Shown piece by piece: positions 42,846 through 51,548 of a stretch of 64,000 nucleotides of DNA (its first letter is position 1; each line of letters begins with the position of its first letter). The position numbers and the translations under genes are program-made. The DNA is from a virus: positions 43,337 to 107,336 of IMG/VR virus record IMGVR_UViG_3300009314_000007. One strand, given 5' to 3'. The notes beneath the pieces were generated by a model, which was given only the letters and a program-made list of their open reading frames with translations, did no database searches and had not been told where the DNA came from.

Positions 42846-44462
42846 ATGACCCAGGTGATTACACTTCAGGCCGGTGGCAGCGGTTCCGATGTTCGCCGAG
42901 ACTGGTCCCCGATTGCGCAGCCCCCCGACCGCAATGGCATTATCGCCCATACGCCTAATCCGGGGGGCTATCACGATATGGGTGGCCGTACGATGCTGCC
43001 GAGACACACGCAGTTCGGGGGCTCCAAAGGCTTCGATACTCGCCCGGGGATTGTAAATGTTGACCCGGCGGACCCTGTTCGAGGAGAGGGCGGCGTTACC
43101 GTGGACCTGGAGTTAGTATCCAAGGAGGCGTTTATTCGAGCCGCCGAGTTTAGTGGCGGCGACCCGATTGCGGCGTGGGACTTGGCGGCACAGGCTCAGA
43201 TAGGCGGCCCGGGCGTGGTACAATTGGCGCCGGGGCAGCCGCAAGCGGCGGCGCCGATCAGCCCCGCCCCCTTGCAGCAACCTACGATAGGCGCGGCCGC
43301 AGTTCCCGTTACGAACATGTACGAGGCACTGCAACAGCCCACACAGTCGGACGCTGGCGGTACCTACGTGCAGATGGCGCCGGGAGCTGCGGCTCCGGGT
43401 TACGTTGTTCCTCACACCAATCCAAGTGGCGGAGTGATTCCGCGGGAGAATGCGAACATGTCAAATCCGATAGGGCCCGGGGGCGGCCTGATGCCCGCGG
43501 CCGGAATGGCCACACTTACCAACCCGAACGTTAAGCAGAAGGAGGCCGGTGTGAACACGCATGCTGAACAATCTCCTTGGGAAGGCGCCGCAGCAAGCCC
43601 GCCCGCGGGGGCACCGGTTCTGCAACCACCCGGGCAGCCCGGAGCGCAGATGCCGGTGGCGACACCACCCGGGCATCCCGTAGTGCCGGGTCCAGTGCAG
43701 TACGCCGCTCCGCCCGGCTGGACGCCGCCCGCGCAACACGCTCCCATGCCGACGCAAGTGCCAGCGCCAGCCCCGGCGCCGGTAACGATGGTGCCCGTGC
43801 CGATGGCGGTGGGACCTCCGACTCCTCTCGCGACGGGCGAGCCCGCTCCGCAGGTGGGCGTTGACGCCGTGCAGCACGCGATGCTGGAGGCGCTCAAGGA
43901 GCTTGGGGACCAGGTGAAGAGCCTGCAAAATGGTCGCGGTGCCGCTCCGAGCGACTGGGAGTTGACCAAGCAAGGTGCGCCTGGGCAGGCCGAGAGTCAG
44001 GAAGAGACACTGCCTGAGGGCGTCGAGTACGCCGACACTCATTCCTGCGGATTAGGCTTTCTTACCAACCCACCGTCTCGACCCAGAATTGAAGTCATCT
44101 TCGATCTGGGAGTCGGTGGTCTGCACACCAAACGATTCCACTGGGCGGCGTTCCGCAATGGCTGCCTGTCGCTGTTCTTCGATACTCGTAGCGATTACGA
44201 TCAGTTTGTGCCGCCCGAGACGCTTGAGGATTCTCACACCATTGGCGTGCGTATCCCGTCGCGACAGCTTGACGTACGGGTGAAGTGTTTCCACAATAAC
44301 CACCAGAGGTTTGGTTGCGTGGATCAGTTGAATTTCACGGTCTGGACCACTCCCGTCGAAGTGGACCATGGGCCGCCAATCGCCACACACGATACTCTCC
44401 AGGAGCTGCATACTCTCGGCGGAATGGCTGAGGAGCTTAGCGAAGGGGGAGGTTGGGGCTGA
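42846..44462 (+). CDS. Pro/Ala-rich hypothetical protein with C-terminal globular domain
   Basis: 538 residues from ATG 42846 behind AAGGA. Residues about 100-400 are Pro/Ala/Gly/Gln-rich and disordered. The last 140 residues (CGLGFLTNPPSRPRIEVIFDLGVGGLHTKRFHWAAFRNGCLSLFF) form a beta-rich domain. The style matches the proteins at 25952 and 59560. Possibly a virion or scaffold-associated protein, by position next to portal. Leader 42787-42845 after the terminator must contain its promoter, but no clear one is seen. Confidence 0.6.
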   Translation: MTQVITLQAGGSGSDVRRDWSPIAQPPDRNGIIAHTPNPGGYHDMGGRTMLPRHTQFGGSKGFDTRPGIVNVDPADPVRGEGGVTVDLELVSKEAFIRAAEFSGGDPIAAWDLAAQAQIGGPGVVQLAPGQPQAAAPISPAPLQQPTIGAAAVPVTNMYEALQQPTQSDAGGTYVQMAPGAAAPGYVVPHTNPSGGVIPRENANMSNPIGPGGGLMPAAGMATLTNPNVKQKEAGVNTHAEQSPWEGAAASPPAGAPVLQPPGQPGAQMPVATPPGHPVVPGPVQYAAPPGWTPPAQHAPMPTQVPAPAPAPVTMVPVPMAVGPPTPLATGEPAPQVGVDAVQHAMLEALKELGDQVKSLQNGRGAAPSDWELTKQGAPGQAESQEETLPEGVEYADTHSCGLGFLTNPPSRPRIEVIFDLGVGGLHTKRFHWAAFRNGCLSLFFDTRSDYDQFVPPETLEDSHTIGVRIPSRQLDVRVKCFHNNHQRFGCVDQLNFTVWTTPVEVDHGPPIATHDTLQELHTLGGMAEELSEGGGWG

Positions 44463-44465
44463 CAA

Positions 44466-44630
44466 ATGCACGAGAAAAGAGGTATCATCGAAGCTGGTAG
44501 GACAAACCCGGAACGCGCGAGTGATCCGAAGAACGAGGAAAAGCAGGCATCCGTCGAGCAGCTTGACGACGACGTGACCAAGCGCGCGGCGGACGCAGTG
44601 GCCAGCGAGTTCCAAGAGGAAGTCCAATAA
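44466..44630 (+). CDS. Small acidic hypothetical protein
   Basis: 54 residues: MHEKRGIIEAGRTNPERASD, then a helical acidic part (KQASVEQLDDDVTKRAADAVAS). Starts three bases after the previous stop with GGGGGAGG nearby upstream. The stop codon TAA lies in dispersed palindrome copy 5. Fits the gap exactly, hence likely real. Confidence 0.55.
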   Translation: MHEKRGIIEAGRTNPERASDPKNEEKQASVEQLDDDVTKRAADAVASEFQEEVQ

Positions 44631-44639
44631 CGTTAATGG
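44624..44639. repeat. Dispersed palindrome, copy 5
   Basis: CCAATAACGTTAATGG, 16 bases, one mismatched pair. The CAA-TAA part is the last codon and stop of the small gene at 44466, the same arrangement as copy 6. Confidence 0.75.
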
Positions 44640-44649
44640 AGTTGGCGAC

Positions 44650-45141
44650 ATGGAAGTCATCTGTCACAAGAAGTGTCGCGACTGGCTTGGCTTCTTAATC
44701 AAGTTGTTCACGTGGGGGCCGTACAGTCACACAGAGCTGCGATTTTCGGACGACGTGTGTTTTTCCGCTTCCTGGGTAAAGGAGCGGCGGGGCTTTTTGG
44801 GTCTCTTTGGAGTTCGAGCTGGCACGAGGTTCAAAAAGATCGAGCTGAAGCCCGAACGATGGGACCGCTGGAAGATCACTCTTAGTCCGGAGGAGGAGGC
44901 CAAGATTCGAGCTTGGTGCAAGCAGCGGGCGGGGCGTCCGTACGACATACTGGGTATCCTTGGCTTTGTTCTCTTCAAGGACATCGACGCTCCATTCGCT
45001 TGGTATTGCTCGGAGATCAGTTCCCGAGCACTTACCGTCTTCGGGATCTTCAGGTTTCCAAGCCAGATTTCTCCTAACGGCATGGCTCGCATCATGCGAG
45101 CGCACCCGAACATTTTCCAGCCAGTCACAGAGAGCGAGTAA
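44650..45141 (+). CDS. NlpC/P60-superfamily (YiiX-like) papain-fold protein
   Basis: 163 residues. GPYSHTELRF (about 24-33) supplies the His, RPYDILGILGFVLF (about 98-111) the conserved mid helix, and WYCSEI (about 119-124) the nucleophile Cys, in the circularly permuted order of YiiX/YebB-type peptidases. Phage examples are often virion-associated amidases or hydrolases placed next to portal. Whether it cuts peptidoglycan is unknown. Confidence 0.65.
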   Translation: MEVICHKKCRDWLGFLIKLFTWGPYSHTELRFSDDVCFSASWVKERRGFLGLFGVRAGTRFKKIELKPERWDRWKITLSPEEEAKIRAWCKQRAGRPYDILGILGFVLFKDIDAPFAWYCSEISSRALTVFGIFRFPSQISPNGMARIMRAHPNIFQPVTESE

Positions 45142-45146
45142 CACGG

Positions 45147-47099
45147 ATGGTCGCTTCCTCAGTTTCCAATAGCAGTTTCTTCTCGCCGTACGGCGCCATG
45201 GGCACAGGACGCACGGGGGACTTCTTCCCGTCACCTTGGTTCGATATGGCAACGGCAAGTATGCCCGACACCAATCGCAACGCGCTGGAGTGGTGCGAGT
45301 TCATCTGGCAATCACACGGCACTTTCCGGATGGGGCATGAGAGGATCATCTCCTACTTCCTCACGGACATCGAGCTGGGTGCTCCGGACCCGGACAAGTC
45401 ACTTGGCGAGGACGAAAAAGAGAAGTGGGAAAGCGTGTTGCGAGACACGCTGGGCGGCCTGGAGGCTGTGCAGGCAATGGACAGGGACAGGGCTTGTTAC
45501 GGCAACTCGTTTGCATCCCTGGTTGTGCCGTTCGTACGCTTCCTGCGGTGCCCGAAGTGCAAGAAGGCGATGTTCAAGTTGGAGGAGATGGAGCGGTCCT
45601 CGGTCTTCAATCTTGAGTGGGATGGCAGCAACTTCCAGTTTGTCGCCGACTGCCCCATCTGCAAGCACCACGGACCATGGCAGATCGACGATCAACCGGA
45701 CGATCTGGAGAAGAAGCTCAAGGTCAAGATCTGGTCGCCGCACGAAATGGAGATCAAGTGCGACATCTACTCCGGGGACTGCACTTACTACTGGCGAATC
45801 CCGGAGGAGTACCGGAAGGCCATTCGGGGCGGCGACATGTACCAGATCGCTCGCTGCCCGACGAAGGTGTTGAAGGCGATCAAGCATAACCTGAACTTCC
45901 GCTTCGCCCCGGATGCGTTGTTCCACATGAAGGAACCAACCCTGGGCGGTATCCGCTCCCGTGGCTGGGGGCTATCCCGTACGCTGACCAACTTCCGCAA
46001 CGTTTTCTACGTCCAGGTGCTTCGACGATACAACGAGGCCATTGCGCTGGACTACATCATCCCGTTTCGGGTGATTACTCCGGATGTGCGGCCCACCGCG
46101 GGCGGCATTGGCGGCGCCGAGATCGCAGAGCCACTCCGCATGAACGACATGGGGGACTTCACGGCCCAGGTGCGGCAGATGCTTCGCCGTCGTCGTCGCA
46201 ACCCGGCGACCTGGAACGTCATTCCTTACCCGCTCAAGTACCAGGCGCTGGGTGGGGAGGCGAGTCAGCTCGTGCCGAAGGACATGATGGACCAGGGCAA
46301 CGAGGAGTTGCTCAATGCCATTGGCACGCCCATGGAGCTGTATCGAGGTACGATGCAGTTGCAGGCGGCGCCCGTCTCGCTGCGGCTGTTCGAGGCCACG
46401 CATCACAGCCTGGTTTACGACAACAATCGCTTCTTGCGATGGCTGGCAACGCAAGTTGGGCAGATTCTGTCGTTGGCGCCTATCTTGGCCACGATGAAGC
46501 GCGTGACGCATGCGGACGACTTCAACAAGATGATGGCCTCGCTCCAGTTGATGATGGGTCAGACGATCAGTCAGACCACAGGCCTCAAGGGAATGGGCAT
46601 CGACTTCAAGGACGAGCAGCGTCTGATCGGGGAGGAGGCCCGCTACCAGCAGGAGCTTCAGGCCAGAATCCAAGAGGAGATGGCCCAATCGGCCTTCGGC
46701 GAGCAGATCGCCCGAGGCCAGATGGCTCCCGGACAGGCAGCAATGGGTGGCGGTATGCCTCCGGGCGGCGATCCCGCGATGGGTGGAGCGGGTGGAATGC
46801 CTCCGGGCGGCGATCCTGCCGCAATGGGCGGGGCTGGCGGTGCGGGCCCGGTTACTGGTATGTTGATGGGGCCAAATACGCCGGTGACTCCGGAAGACAT
46901 GCTGGCTCAAGCTCAGTCTCTAGCTCAGTCTTTGCTTGGACTTCCAGAAACGCAAAAGGACAGCGAGCTTCGCGCTTTGAAGCAGAAGAATGAGGTTTTG
47001 CATGCACTTGTTACCGCGCAAATCAAACAAATACGACAATCGGCGCAGAGCGCAGGGCAATCCCTGCTTCTGGGGCAACAACCAGCAATGGCGCAATAA
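45147..47099 (+). CDS. Phage portal protein
   Basis: 650 residues. Central AMDRDRACYGNSFASLVVPF (about 110-129), a long helical stem near LNFRNVFYVQ and a C-terminal helical crown (LATQVGQILSLAPIL) follow portal-family architecture; a conserved YGN segment is typical. A zinc-ribbon insertion, CPKC (about 135-138) and CPIC (about 170-173), sits after the YGN strand. The tail from about 520 is Gly/Met/Pro-rich repeats (MPPGGDPAMGGAGG). Forms the dodecameric DNA gate at the capsid vertex. Followed by a 12-bp hairpin. Confidence 0.8.
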   Translation: MVASSVSNSSFFSPYGAMGTGRTGDFFPSPWFDMATASMPDTNRNALEWCEFIWQSHGTFRMGHERIISYFLTDIELGAPDPDKSLGEDEKEKWESVLRDTLGGLEAVQAMDRDRACYGNSFASLVVPFVRFLRCPKCKKAMFKLEEMERSSVFNLEWDGSNFQFVADCPICKHHGPWQIDDQPDDLEKKLKVKIWSPHEMEIKCDIYSGDCTYYWRIPEEYRKAIRGGDMYQIARCPTKVLKAIKHNLNFRFAPDALFHMKEPTLGGIRSRGWGLSRTLTNFRNVFYVQVLRRYNEAIALDYIIPFRVITPDVRPTAGGIGGAEIAEPLRMNDMGDFTAQVRQMLRRRRRNPATWNVIPYPLKYQALGGEASQLVPKDMMDQGNEELLNAIGTPMELYRGTMQLQAAPVSLRLFEATHHSLVYDNNRFLRWLATQVGQILSLAPILATMKRVTHADDFNKMMASLQLMMGQTISQTTGLKGMGIDFKDEQRLIGEEARYQQELQARIQEEMAQSAFGEQIARGQMAPGQAAMGGGMPPGGDPAMGGAGGMPPGGDPAAMGGAGGAGPVTGMLMGPNTPVTPEDMLAQAQSLAQSLLGLPETQKDSELRALKQKNEVLHALVTAQIKQIRQSAQSAGQSLLLGQQPAMAQ

Positions 47100-47101
47100 A
47101 T

Positions 47102-47132
47102 GAGCCAGCGAAGTCGATAGCTTCGCTGGCTC
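47102..47132 (+). terminator. Hairpin between portal and HNH-type gene
   Basis: GAGCCAGCGAAG (47102-47113), 7-base loop, CTTCGCTGGCTC (47121-47132): twelve perfect pairs, two bases after the portal stop, followed by GGACAATC. No T-tract. An almost identical arrangement precedes the paralogous gene at 54028. Confidence 0.5.
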
Positions 47133-47161
47133 GGACAATCCAATCTGAGAAGGAGATTGAA

Positions 47162-48076
47162 ATGCCAAAAAGCTATTCTAAGCCAACTGCTCGTAATTTC
47201 ATAGATCTTGAAGGCCAGAGATCCGGTCGCCTGCTGGTCTTAGCTTTCCGCGGTATGCGAGACGAGAAGAGCTGGTGGCTTTGCCGCTGTGATTGCGGGA
47301 CTCGCAAGGTGGTTGAAGGCTACTTGTTACGTTCCAAAAGGACGAAGTCTTGCGGCTGCTTGCAGCGAGAGCGGGCCGCGGATACTGGCAGAGCTTCGGC
47401 ACGCCCGAATAGTTTGCGGAGGCAGTATCCGAAAGAGTATCGAGCCTGGGTGTCCGCTCGGCAGCGTTGTCGAGACCCCCAGCATCATTCCTATTCGGAG
47501 TATGGGGGGCGAGGCATCACGTTTTCAGAGGAGTGGGATGCTTTCAGCGACTTCCTTGCCGATGTAGGGCTAGCGCCTCTTCGAGCGACTCTGGATCGCA
47601 AAGACAATAACGAGGGCTACCGTCCCGGGAATTGCCGGTGGACTTCCATGCGGACGCAGATTCGGAATCGTCGGAACACGCTATGGCTGGAATACGACGG
47701 CGAGAGGAGACCGCTAGCTGAGTGGGCCGAAATTGTCGGGATAAGCTACATGACCTTGCGGGGGAGGCTGCGTGCGGGCTGGGCCGCTTGGGCTATTCTG
47801 GCAATTCCGGTGGGGGAGGCCCGATACCGGCTAACTTCGCGAGAGCGCAGGAAGAGGCTTCTAGCCCGGCGGAGGCTACAGTACGCCATGAAGACTGGCA
47901 AAGTTGTTCGACCAGACCGTTGCGAAGACTGCAATAGCAGCGACGGGGTACAAGGGCATCATCATCTCGGTTATGATGGCGACAATGTGTATCGGGTGCG
48001 CTGGCTGTGCTCGGGATGTCATACTGAAGCAGAACAAGGGCAAGGAGGCCGTAGAGAAGGGTGTTTCCGTGTCTAA
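47162..48076 (+). CDS. AP2/HNH-type endonuclease (homing), paralogue 1
   Basis: 304 residues behind GAAGGAGA. N-terminal zinc module CRCDCGTRK...KSCGCLQRE (about 40-77), HNH/AP2-like core EYRAWVSARQRCRDPQHHSYSEYGGRGI and ATLDRKDNNEGYRPGNCRWTS (about 98-165), and a C-terminal CEDCNSSDGVQGHHHLGYD...WLCSGCH (about 257-290) second zinc/HNH-like knuckle. This multi-domain type is widespread as free-standing mobile endonucleases in phages. Overlaps the next gene by 8 bases. Paralogue of the protein at 54028. Confidence 0.8.
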   Translation: MPKSYSKPTARNFIDLEGQRSGRLLVLAFRGMRDEKSWWLCRCDCGTRKVVEGYLLRSKRTKSCGCLQRERAADTGRASARPNSLRRQYPKEYRAWVSARQRCRDPQHHSYSEYGGRGITFSEEWDAFSDFLADVGLAPLRATLDRKDNNEGYRPGNCRWTSMRTQIRNRRNTLWLEYDGERRPLAEWAEIVGISYMTLRGRLRAGWAAWAILAIPVGEARYRLTSRERRKRLLARRRLQYAMKTGKVVRPDRCEDCNSSDGVQGHHHLGYDGDNVYRVRWLCSGCHTEAEQGQGGRREGCFRV

Positions 48077-48923
48077 GTTTGAGTTCGGTAGTTATGAGTC
48101 TCTTTGCGAGATCACGGTCCCCACTAAGAATGCGCTCGTTCTCGTCTGCCCGGTCTGGCAAGCCTACGTATATTTCCGGAAGACCGTGGAAAGTTTTTTC
48201 CGCTATACTCCTCTTGAGTTGAACCCGATCTGTATTGCCCTGGATGACGCAACTTCCTCTCCGCAATTTCGGGAGCAGAACTGGGACTATTTCTACGCGG
48301 GGCCGTCATTGGATCGTGCCTTACCTCGTGAGCGGATTTGCCACCGATACTTCCACGAAAACGCAGGGCTTACGCGGTCTTGGAATGCGGGGCTGTCAAT
48401 TGCGAGAGAGCTTGGAGCCCAGTACGCCATCGCCGGGAATGCCGATATTCTTTTCACACCGGGCTGGGAAAGAGCCCTTATCCATTTTCTGAATCAGGGT
48501 GTGCGACTGGTTGGTCCTGTGACCAATGCGCCGGGCCGGACCAATCGACAGCGGCAGAGTGTTCGCAACTACTTCCCGAACTATAAGGTCAACGACGACC
48601 GAGAGTACCTGCACAAAGTGGCTGGCTACCTCTGGCGCAACCACGGGGTCGAAACGATTCGGTACATGATGATCAATGGCTTCTTCACCATGTCCACTCT
48701 GGCTCACTGGTTCGAGGGCGCCTTCGACCCGCACCACGTATTCGATCCTAGCAAAAAGATGCAGGGGAACGAGGACGAGTTGGAGGTTCGGTGGCAGCGC
48801 AAGCACTGGAAGATCGGCTTCGTGCCCGGGTCTTTTGTGTTTCATTTTCGGGCGGCGTCTCGGGGCCAGAAGTTCTGTCACACGGGATGGATGCGCACCA
48901 ACGATCCCCACAAACCAGTTTAG
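48069..48923 (+). CDS. Glycosyltransferase, GT2-like
   Basis: 284 residues from GTG 48069 (GAAGGG upstream), overlapping the previous stop. VLVCPVWQAYVYFRKTVESFFRYTP opens like GT2 enzymes; NAGLTRSWNAGLSIARELGAQYAIAGNADILFTPGW (about 99-134) has the GNAD metal-site position of GT-A enzymes. Part of a three-gene sugar-transfer cassette between portal and tubulin genes. Confidence 0.8.
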   Translation: MSKFEFGSYESLCEITVPTKNALVLVCPVWQAYVYFRKTVESFFRYTPLELNPICIALDDATSSPQFREQNWDYFYAGPSLDRALPRERICHRYFHENAGLTRSWNAGLSIARELGAQYAIAGNADILFTPGWERALIHFLNQGVRLVGPVTNAPGRTNRQRQSVRNYFPNYKVNDDREYLHKVAGYLWRNHGVETIRYMMINGFFTMSTLAHWFEGAFDPHHVFDPSKKMQGNEDELEVRWQRKHWKIGFVPGSFVFHFRAASRGQKFCHTGWMRTNDPHKPV

Positions 48924-48932
48924 GAGTCGGGC

Positions 48933-49586
48933 ATGATAACGTACACCGCGATCCTGGGTGGGTTTCCGGATAGGCTCCATCAACCCGCGGAGGGTTTCGG
49001 CCAGCAGAACTCCGTCGCTTTCGTAGATGGCAGTCCCGATTTCTTGGCGCCCGATTTTAAGGACGGCTGGGAGCTGATTCCAACAAACGCCAGAGCGAAC
49101 CCTCGGAGAACGGCAAGACTGCTCAAGGTCTTGGCCCACAAGACGTTCCCCGGCGCCGAGTACACTTTATGGGTCGATGGCTGCCTCACCCCGCTGACTC
49201 CGATGTGGCAGCTCGTCGATCAGTTCCTGTGCAACCACGACATTTGCGTCTTCGAGCATCTGGAGCGGGGCTGTGTGTATCGGGAGCTGGAGGCCTGCAT
49301 CCGGCTGAAGAAGGACGACCCGGCGGTCATGCGGCAGCAGGTGAATGGCTATCGCGAGGAGGGCTACCCGTACAACCATGGACTAGGCGAGACCACGGCG
49401 GTGCTTCGCAGACACAATGAAGTCACCGAGGCGCTTAACGAGGCGTGGTGGGCTGAGATCGAGAAGGGGAGTTTGAGAGACCAGCTCAGTTTCAACTACG
49501 TGTGCTGGAAGCTCGGCGCGGATTACGCCACTTTCGAGGGAAACAGAACGAAGAGTCCGCATTTCAAACACCGGCCCCACCGATGA
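48933..49586 (+). CDS. Glycosyltransferase-like protein (DUF616/TOD1-type)
   Basis: 217 residues, GGAG upstream. MITYTAILGGFPDRLHQP start, WDGCL-type YTLWVDGCLTPLTP (about 74-87) and RDQLSFNYVCWKLG (about 189-202) match the pattern of DUF616 glycosyltransferase-like proteins, with Asp in WVDG as the metal-site residue. ATGA overlap with the next gene. Confidence 0.7.
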   Translation: MITYTAILGGFPDRLHQPAEGFGQQNSVAFVDGSPDFLAPDFKDGWELIPTNARANPRRTARLLKVLAHKTFPGAEYTLWVDGCLTPLTPMWQLVDQFLCNHDICVFEHLERGCVYRELEACIRLKKDDPAVMRQQVNGYREEGYPYNHGLGETTAVLRRHNEVTEALNEAWWAEIEKGSLRDQLSFNYVCWKLGADYATFEGNRTKSPHFKHRPHR

Positions 49587-50620
49587 CTCCAACGACAATA
49601 GGAATTCACGCTCCGTACACTTGGGGCGAGACGACGTACATGGCGTTGACCCTGGCGGACCTGGCGGTTCGGTTCGGGCTCCGCACTTCTTTGCTGCCTA
49701 CGAATGTCCATGCAGGGCCGGTTCACTTGCGGTGGGACCCGCATGTGTTGAGCAAGCACACAGATTTTCGTCTTTGGGCTCGCGATTGTTCCCATGTGGT
49801 CTGGTTCGACGTGCAGCAAAACAAGCTGCTCGACGTGAAGGACAAGCCCACCAAGCACGTCCTCGTGTTGCTTTGGCATCGGCTTCGACTCAAAGACTTG
49901 GAGATCCTGCCACTCTACGACTATGTGGTGTGCCCGCACGCACGGGCCATGGAGGTGCTTTCCGGCAAGGTGGAGGCGAACTACGTGGCAGCGCCCTGGG
50001 ACCCGGGCGGCTCGATAGTCGATAGTCCCCAGCGGTACGGCGGGGATCGGTTGCTTGTGGTTCTCGACCCGCACACCACCGAGACGATAGGCCATTTCCT
50101 GCTTCACTCCCTGCATGCTCTCCTGGATGCTTTGCCACGGTTGCAGCTCACTGTCTGGCATGACAAACGATGGACCACGGCGGCGCACAGGGCGTACGGG
50201 GAGCTGATGGCGAAGCACGGGCAGAGGATTCACACCATCCGCAAGCCAACGGACGTGCAGAGGTCCCAGGCTTACGCCACGCACGACTGGGTCTTCTACC
50301 CGTCGATCAGGGACAACGCAAGCCTTCCGCTGCTGGAGGGCCTGTATGCGTCTCGGCCTGGAATCGCCTTCAGTAGCCTGCCGCAGGTGGAGGTGCTCAC
50401 GCAAGGACATGACGGTATGCTGATTCCGTGTGGTAGCCAGGAGACTGCTCTGGGCTCGCACGAAGTCCAGGTGGACCGGCACTTATTGGCCGACGAGTTG
50501 CATAAGATCTTGGCGGATGAGGCGATCTACACTAGACTGAGTCAAACTGACTGGTGGGAATTGTTGCCCCGGAGATACAAGTTTCAGCGTGTTTGGAAGC
50601 AAGTATGGGATTGTCCGTAG
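49583..50620 (+). CDS. Glycosyltransferase, GT-B fold (GT1/GT4-like)
   Basis: 345 residues starting in an ATGA overlap. N-terminal HAPYTWGETTYMALTLADLAVRFG is a GT-B first domain start; C-terminal FYPSIRDNASLPLLEGLYASRPGIAF (about 239-264) carries the E-x7-E-like donor-site region (NASLPLLEG). Third gene of the sugar cassette. Confidence 0.75.
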   Translation: MTPTTIGIHAPYTWGETTYMALTLADLAVRFGLRTSLLPTNVHAGPVHLRWDPHVLSKHTDFRLWARDCSHVVWFDVQQNKLLDVKDKPTKHVLVLLWHRLRLKDLEILPLYDYVVCPHARAMEVLSGKVEANYVAAPWDPGGSIVDSPQRYGGDRLLVVLDPHTTETIGHFLLHSLHALLDALPRLQLTVWHDKRWTTAAHRAYGELMAKHGQRIHTIRKPTDVQRSQAYATHDWVFYPSIRDNASLPLLEGLYASRPGIAFSSLPQVEVLTQGHDGMLIPCGSQETALGSHEVQVDRHLLADELHKILADEAIYTRLSQTDWWELLPRRYKFQRVWKQVWDCP

Positions 50621-50630
50621 GAGAATAGCG

Positions 50631-50930
50631 ATGGACCCTGGATTACGTGCTCGCTCGGGTAATGTGGACTCTGACGACCAACTTGTCGGGTTCCTATATG
50701 AGCTGATGCGGGATCATCTTCCGTGCGGTGTGGTCGAAAGGCTGGTGAGTAACAGCAACCCGGCCAACACGTCAAATGGTGGCAACTGCCGCTTTACCAA
50801 TGGCTTCCTGGCCAACTACGCGAAGGATTTGAGCCAGAGACTTAGAGGAGACAGAGATGGATGCTGTTCAACTCGGGAAGGAAGCGGCTCGTCGGACGAC
50901 AGCGAAGAGCCGCCAGGTGAAAGTGAATAA
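50631..50930 (+). CDS. Hypothetical protein
   Basis: 99 residues from ATG 50631 behind AGGAGA. MDPGLRARSGNVDSDDQLVGFLYELMRDHLP, then Asn/Gly-rich middle. The acidic Ser/Glu tail overlaps the next small gene by 74 bases. Not recognised. Confidence 0.55.
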   Translation: MDPGLRARSGNVDSDDQLVGFLYELMRDHLPCGVVERLVSNSNPANTSNGGNCRFTNGFLANYAKDLSQRLRGDRDGCCSTREGSGSSDDSEEPPGESE

Positions 50931-51027
50931 GCCGGGTGGCCTCGCGGAGGCTATCCGGGCAACCAAGGCAGATCCCAAGGACGGGCGGCAGTTGCCGTGG
51001 TCTTATGGAGAAAAGAGGCGGAGATGA
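50857..51027 (+). CDS. Small basic hypothetical protein
   Basis: 56 residues, excellent AGAGGAGA site. MDAVQLGKEAARRTTAKSRQ, then LAEAIRATKADPKDGRQLPW. ATGA overlap with the next gene. Basic, probably helical. Not recognised. Confidence 0.55.
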   Translation: MDAVQLGKEAARRTTAKSRQVKVNKPGGLAEAIRATKADPKDGRQLPWSYGEKRRR

Positions 51028-51548
51028 ACCAGGGATTGGTTTTGATGCCGGTGAGTCCAGGAGAGTTATTGGACCGGTTGACTATTCTGAATGTCAAGCA
51101 GGACAAGCTCGATGGTGATAAGCAGATCGCAGCTTTGGAGTTGTCGATGGAGCTGCACGAGGTGGCTGACCCGCTCCTCGACAAGCCGGGTGTTTCCCTC
51201 GTTGCCGATCAACTGTACGAGATCAACACGCAGTTGTGGGAGGTGGAGGACCATTTGCGGGCTGCTGACGGGCAGGTGTTCCCGATCACTGTCGGGCGGA
51301 CGATTACCGAGGAGACCGTGAGGTATTGCTCGCTGGCTCGGCTCGTTTACAACCTCAACGATCAGCGATGTGGTTTGAAGCGAGAGCTTGATGAGATGCT
51401 TGGCGGTGTCGTCGAGCCGAAACAATACGCCGAATACGAGAGATCCCATGACAGAGGACGCCCCGCGGAAGAAAGTGATCAAGAAGAAGGTCATCAGGAA
51501 AGTGGCGAAGAAGCCCCAGGAAGCCCCCGCGGCGAGCCCCGTGGATGA
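51024..51548 (+). CDS. DUF6165-like protein (sugar-cassette associated)
   Basis: 174 residues. PVSPGELLDRLTILNVKQDKLDGDK (about 9-33) matches the start of DUF6165 proteins, which travel with glycosyltransferases in polysaccharide loci and have unknown function. The C-terminal 35 residues are acidic/disordered and are overprinted by the start of the tubulin gene for 101 bases. Confidence 0.6.
   Translation: MNQGLVLMPVSPGELLDRLTILNVKQDKLDGDKQIAALELSMELHEVADPLLDKPGVSLVADQLYEINTQLWEVEDHLRAADGQVFPITVGRTITEETVRYCSLARLVYNLNDQRCGLKRELDEMLGGVVEPKQYAEYERSHDRGRPAEESDQEEGHQESGEEAPGSPRGEPRG

Noticed and set aside
43516-43536. GAACGTTAAG as an eighth copy of the dispersed palindrome
   Set aside because: Only AACGTTA is shared; the left TA and both outer flanks are missing, so it is below the level of the seven accepted sites.
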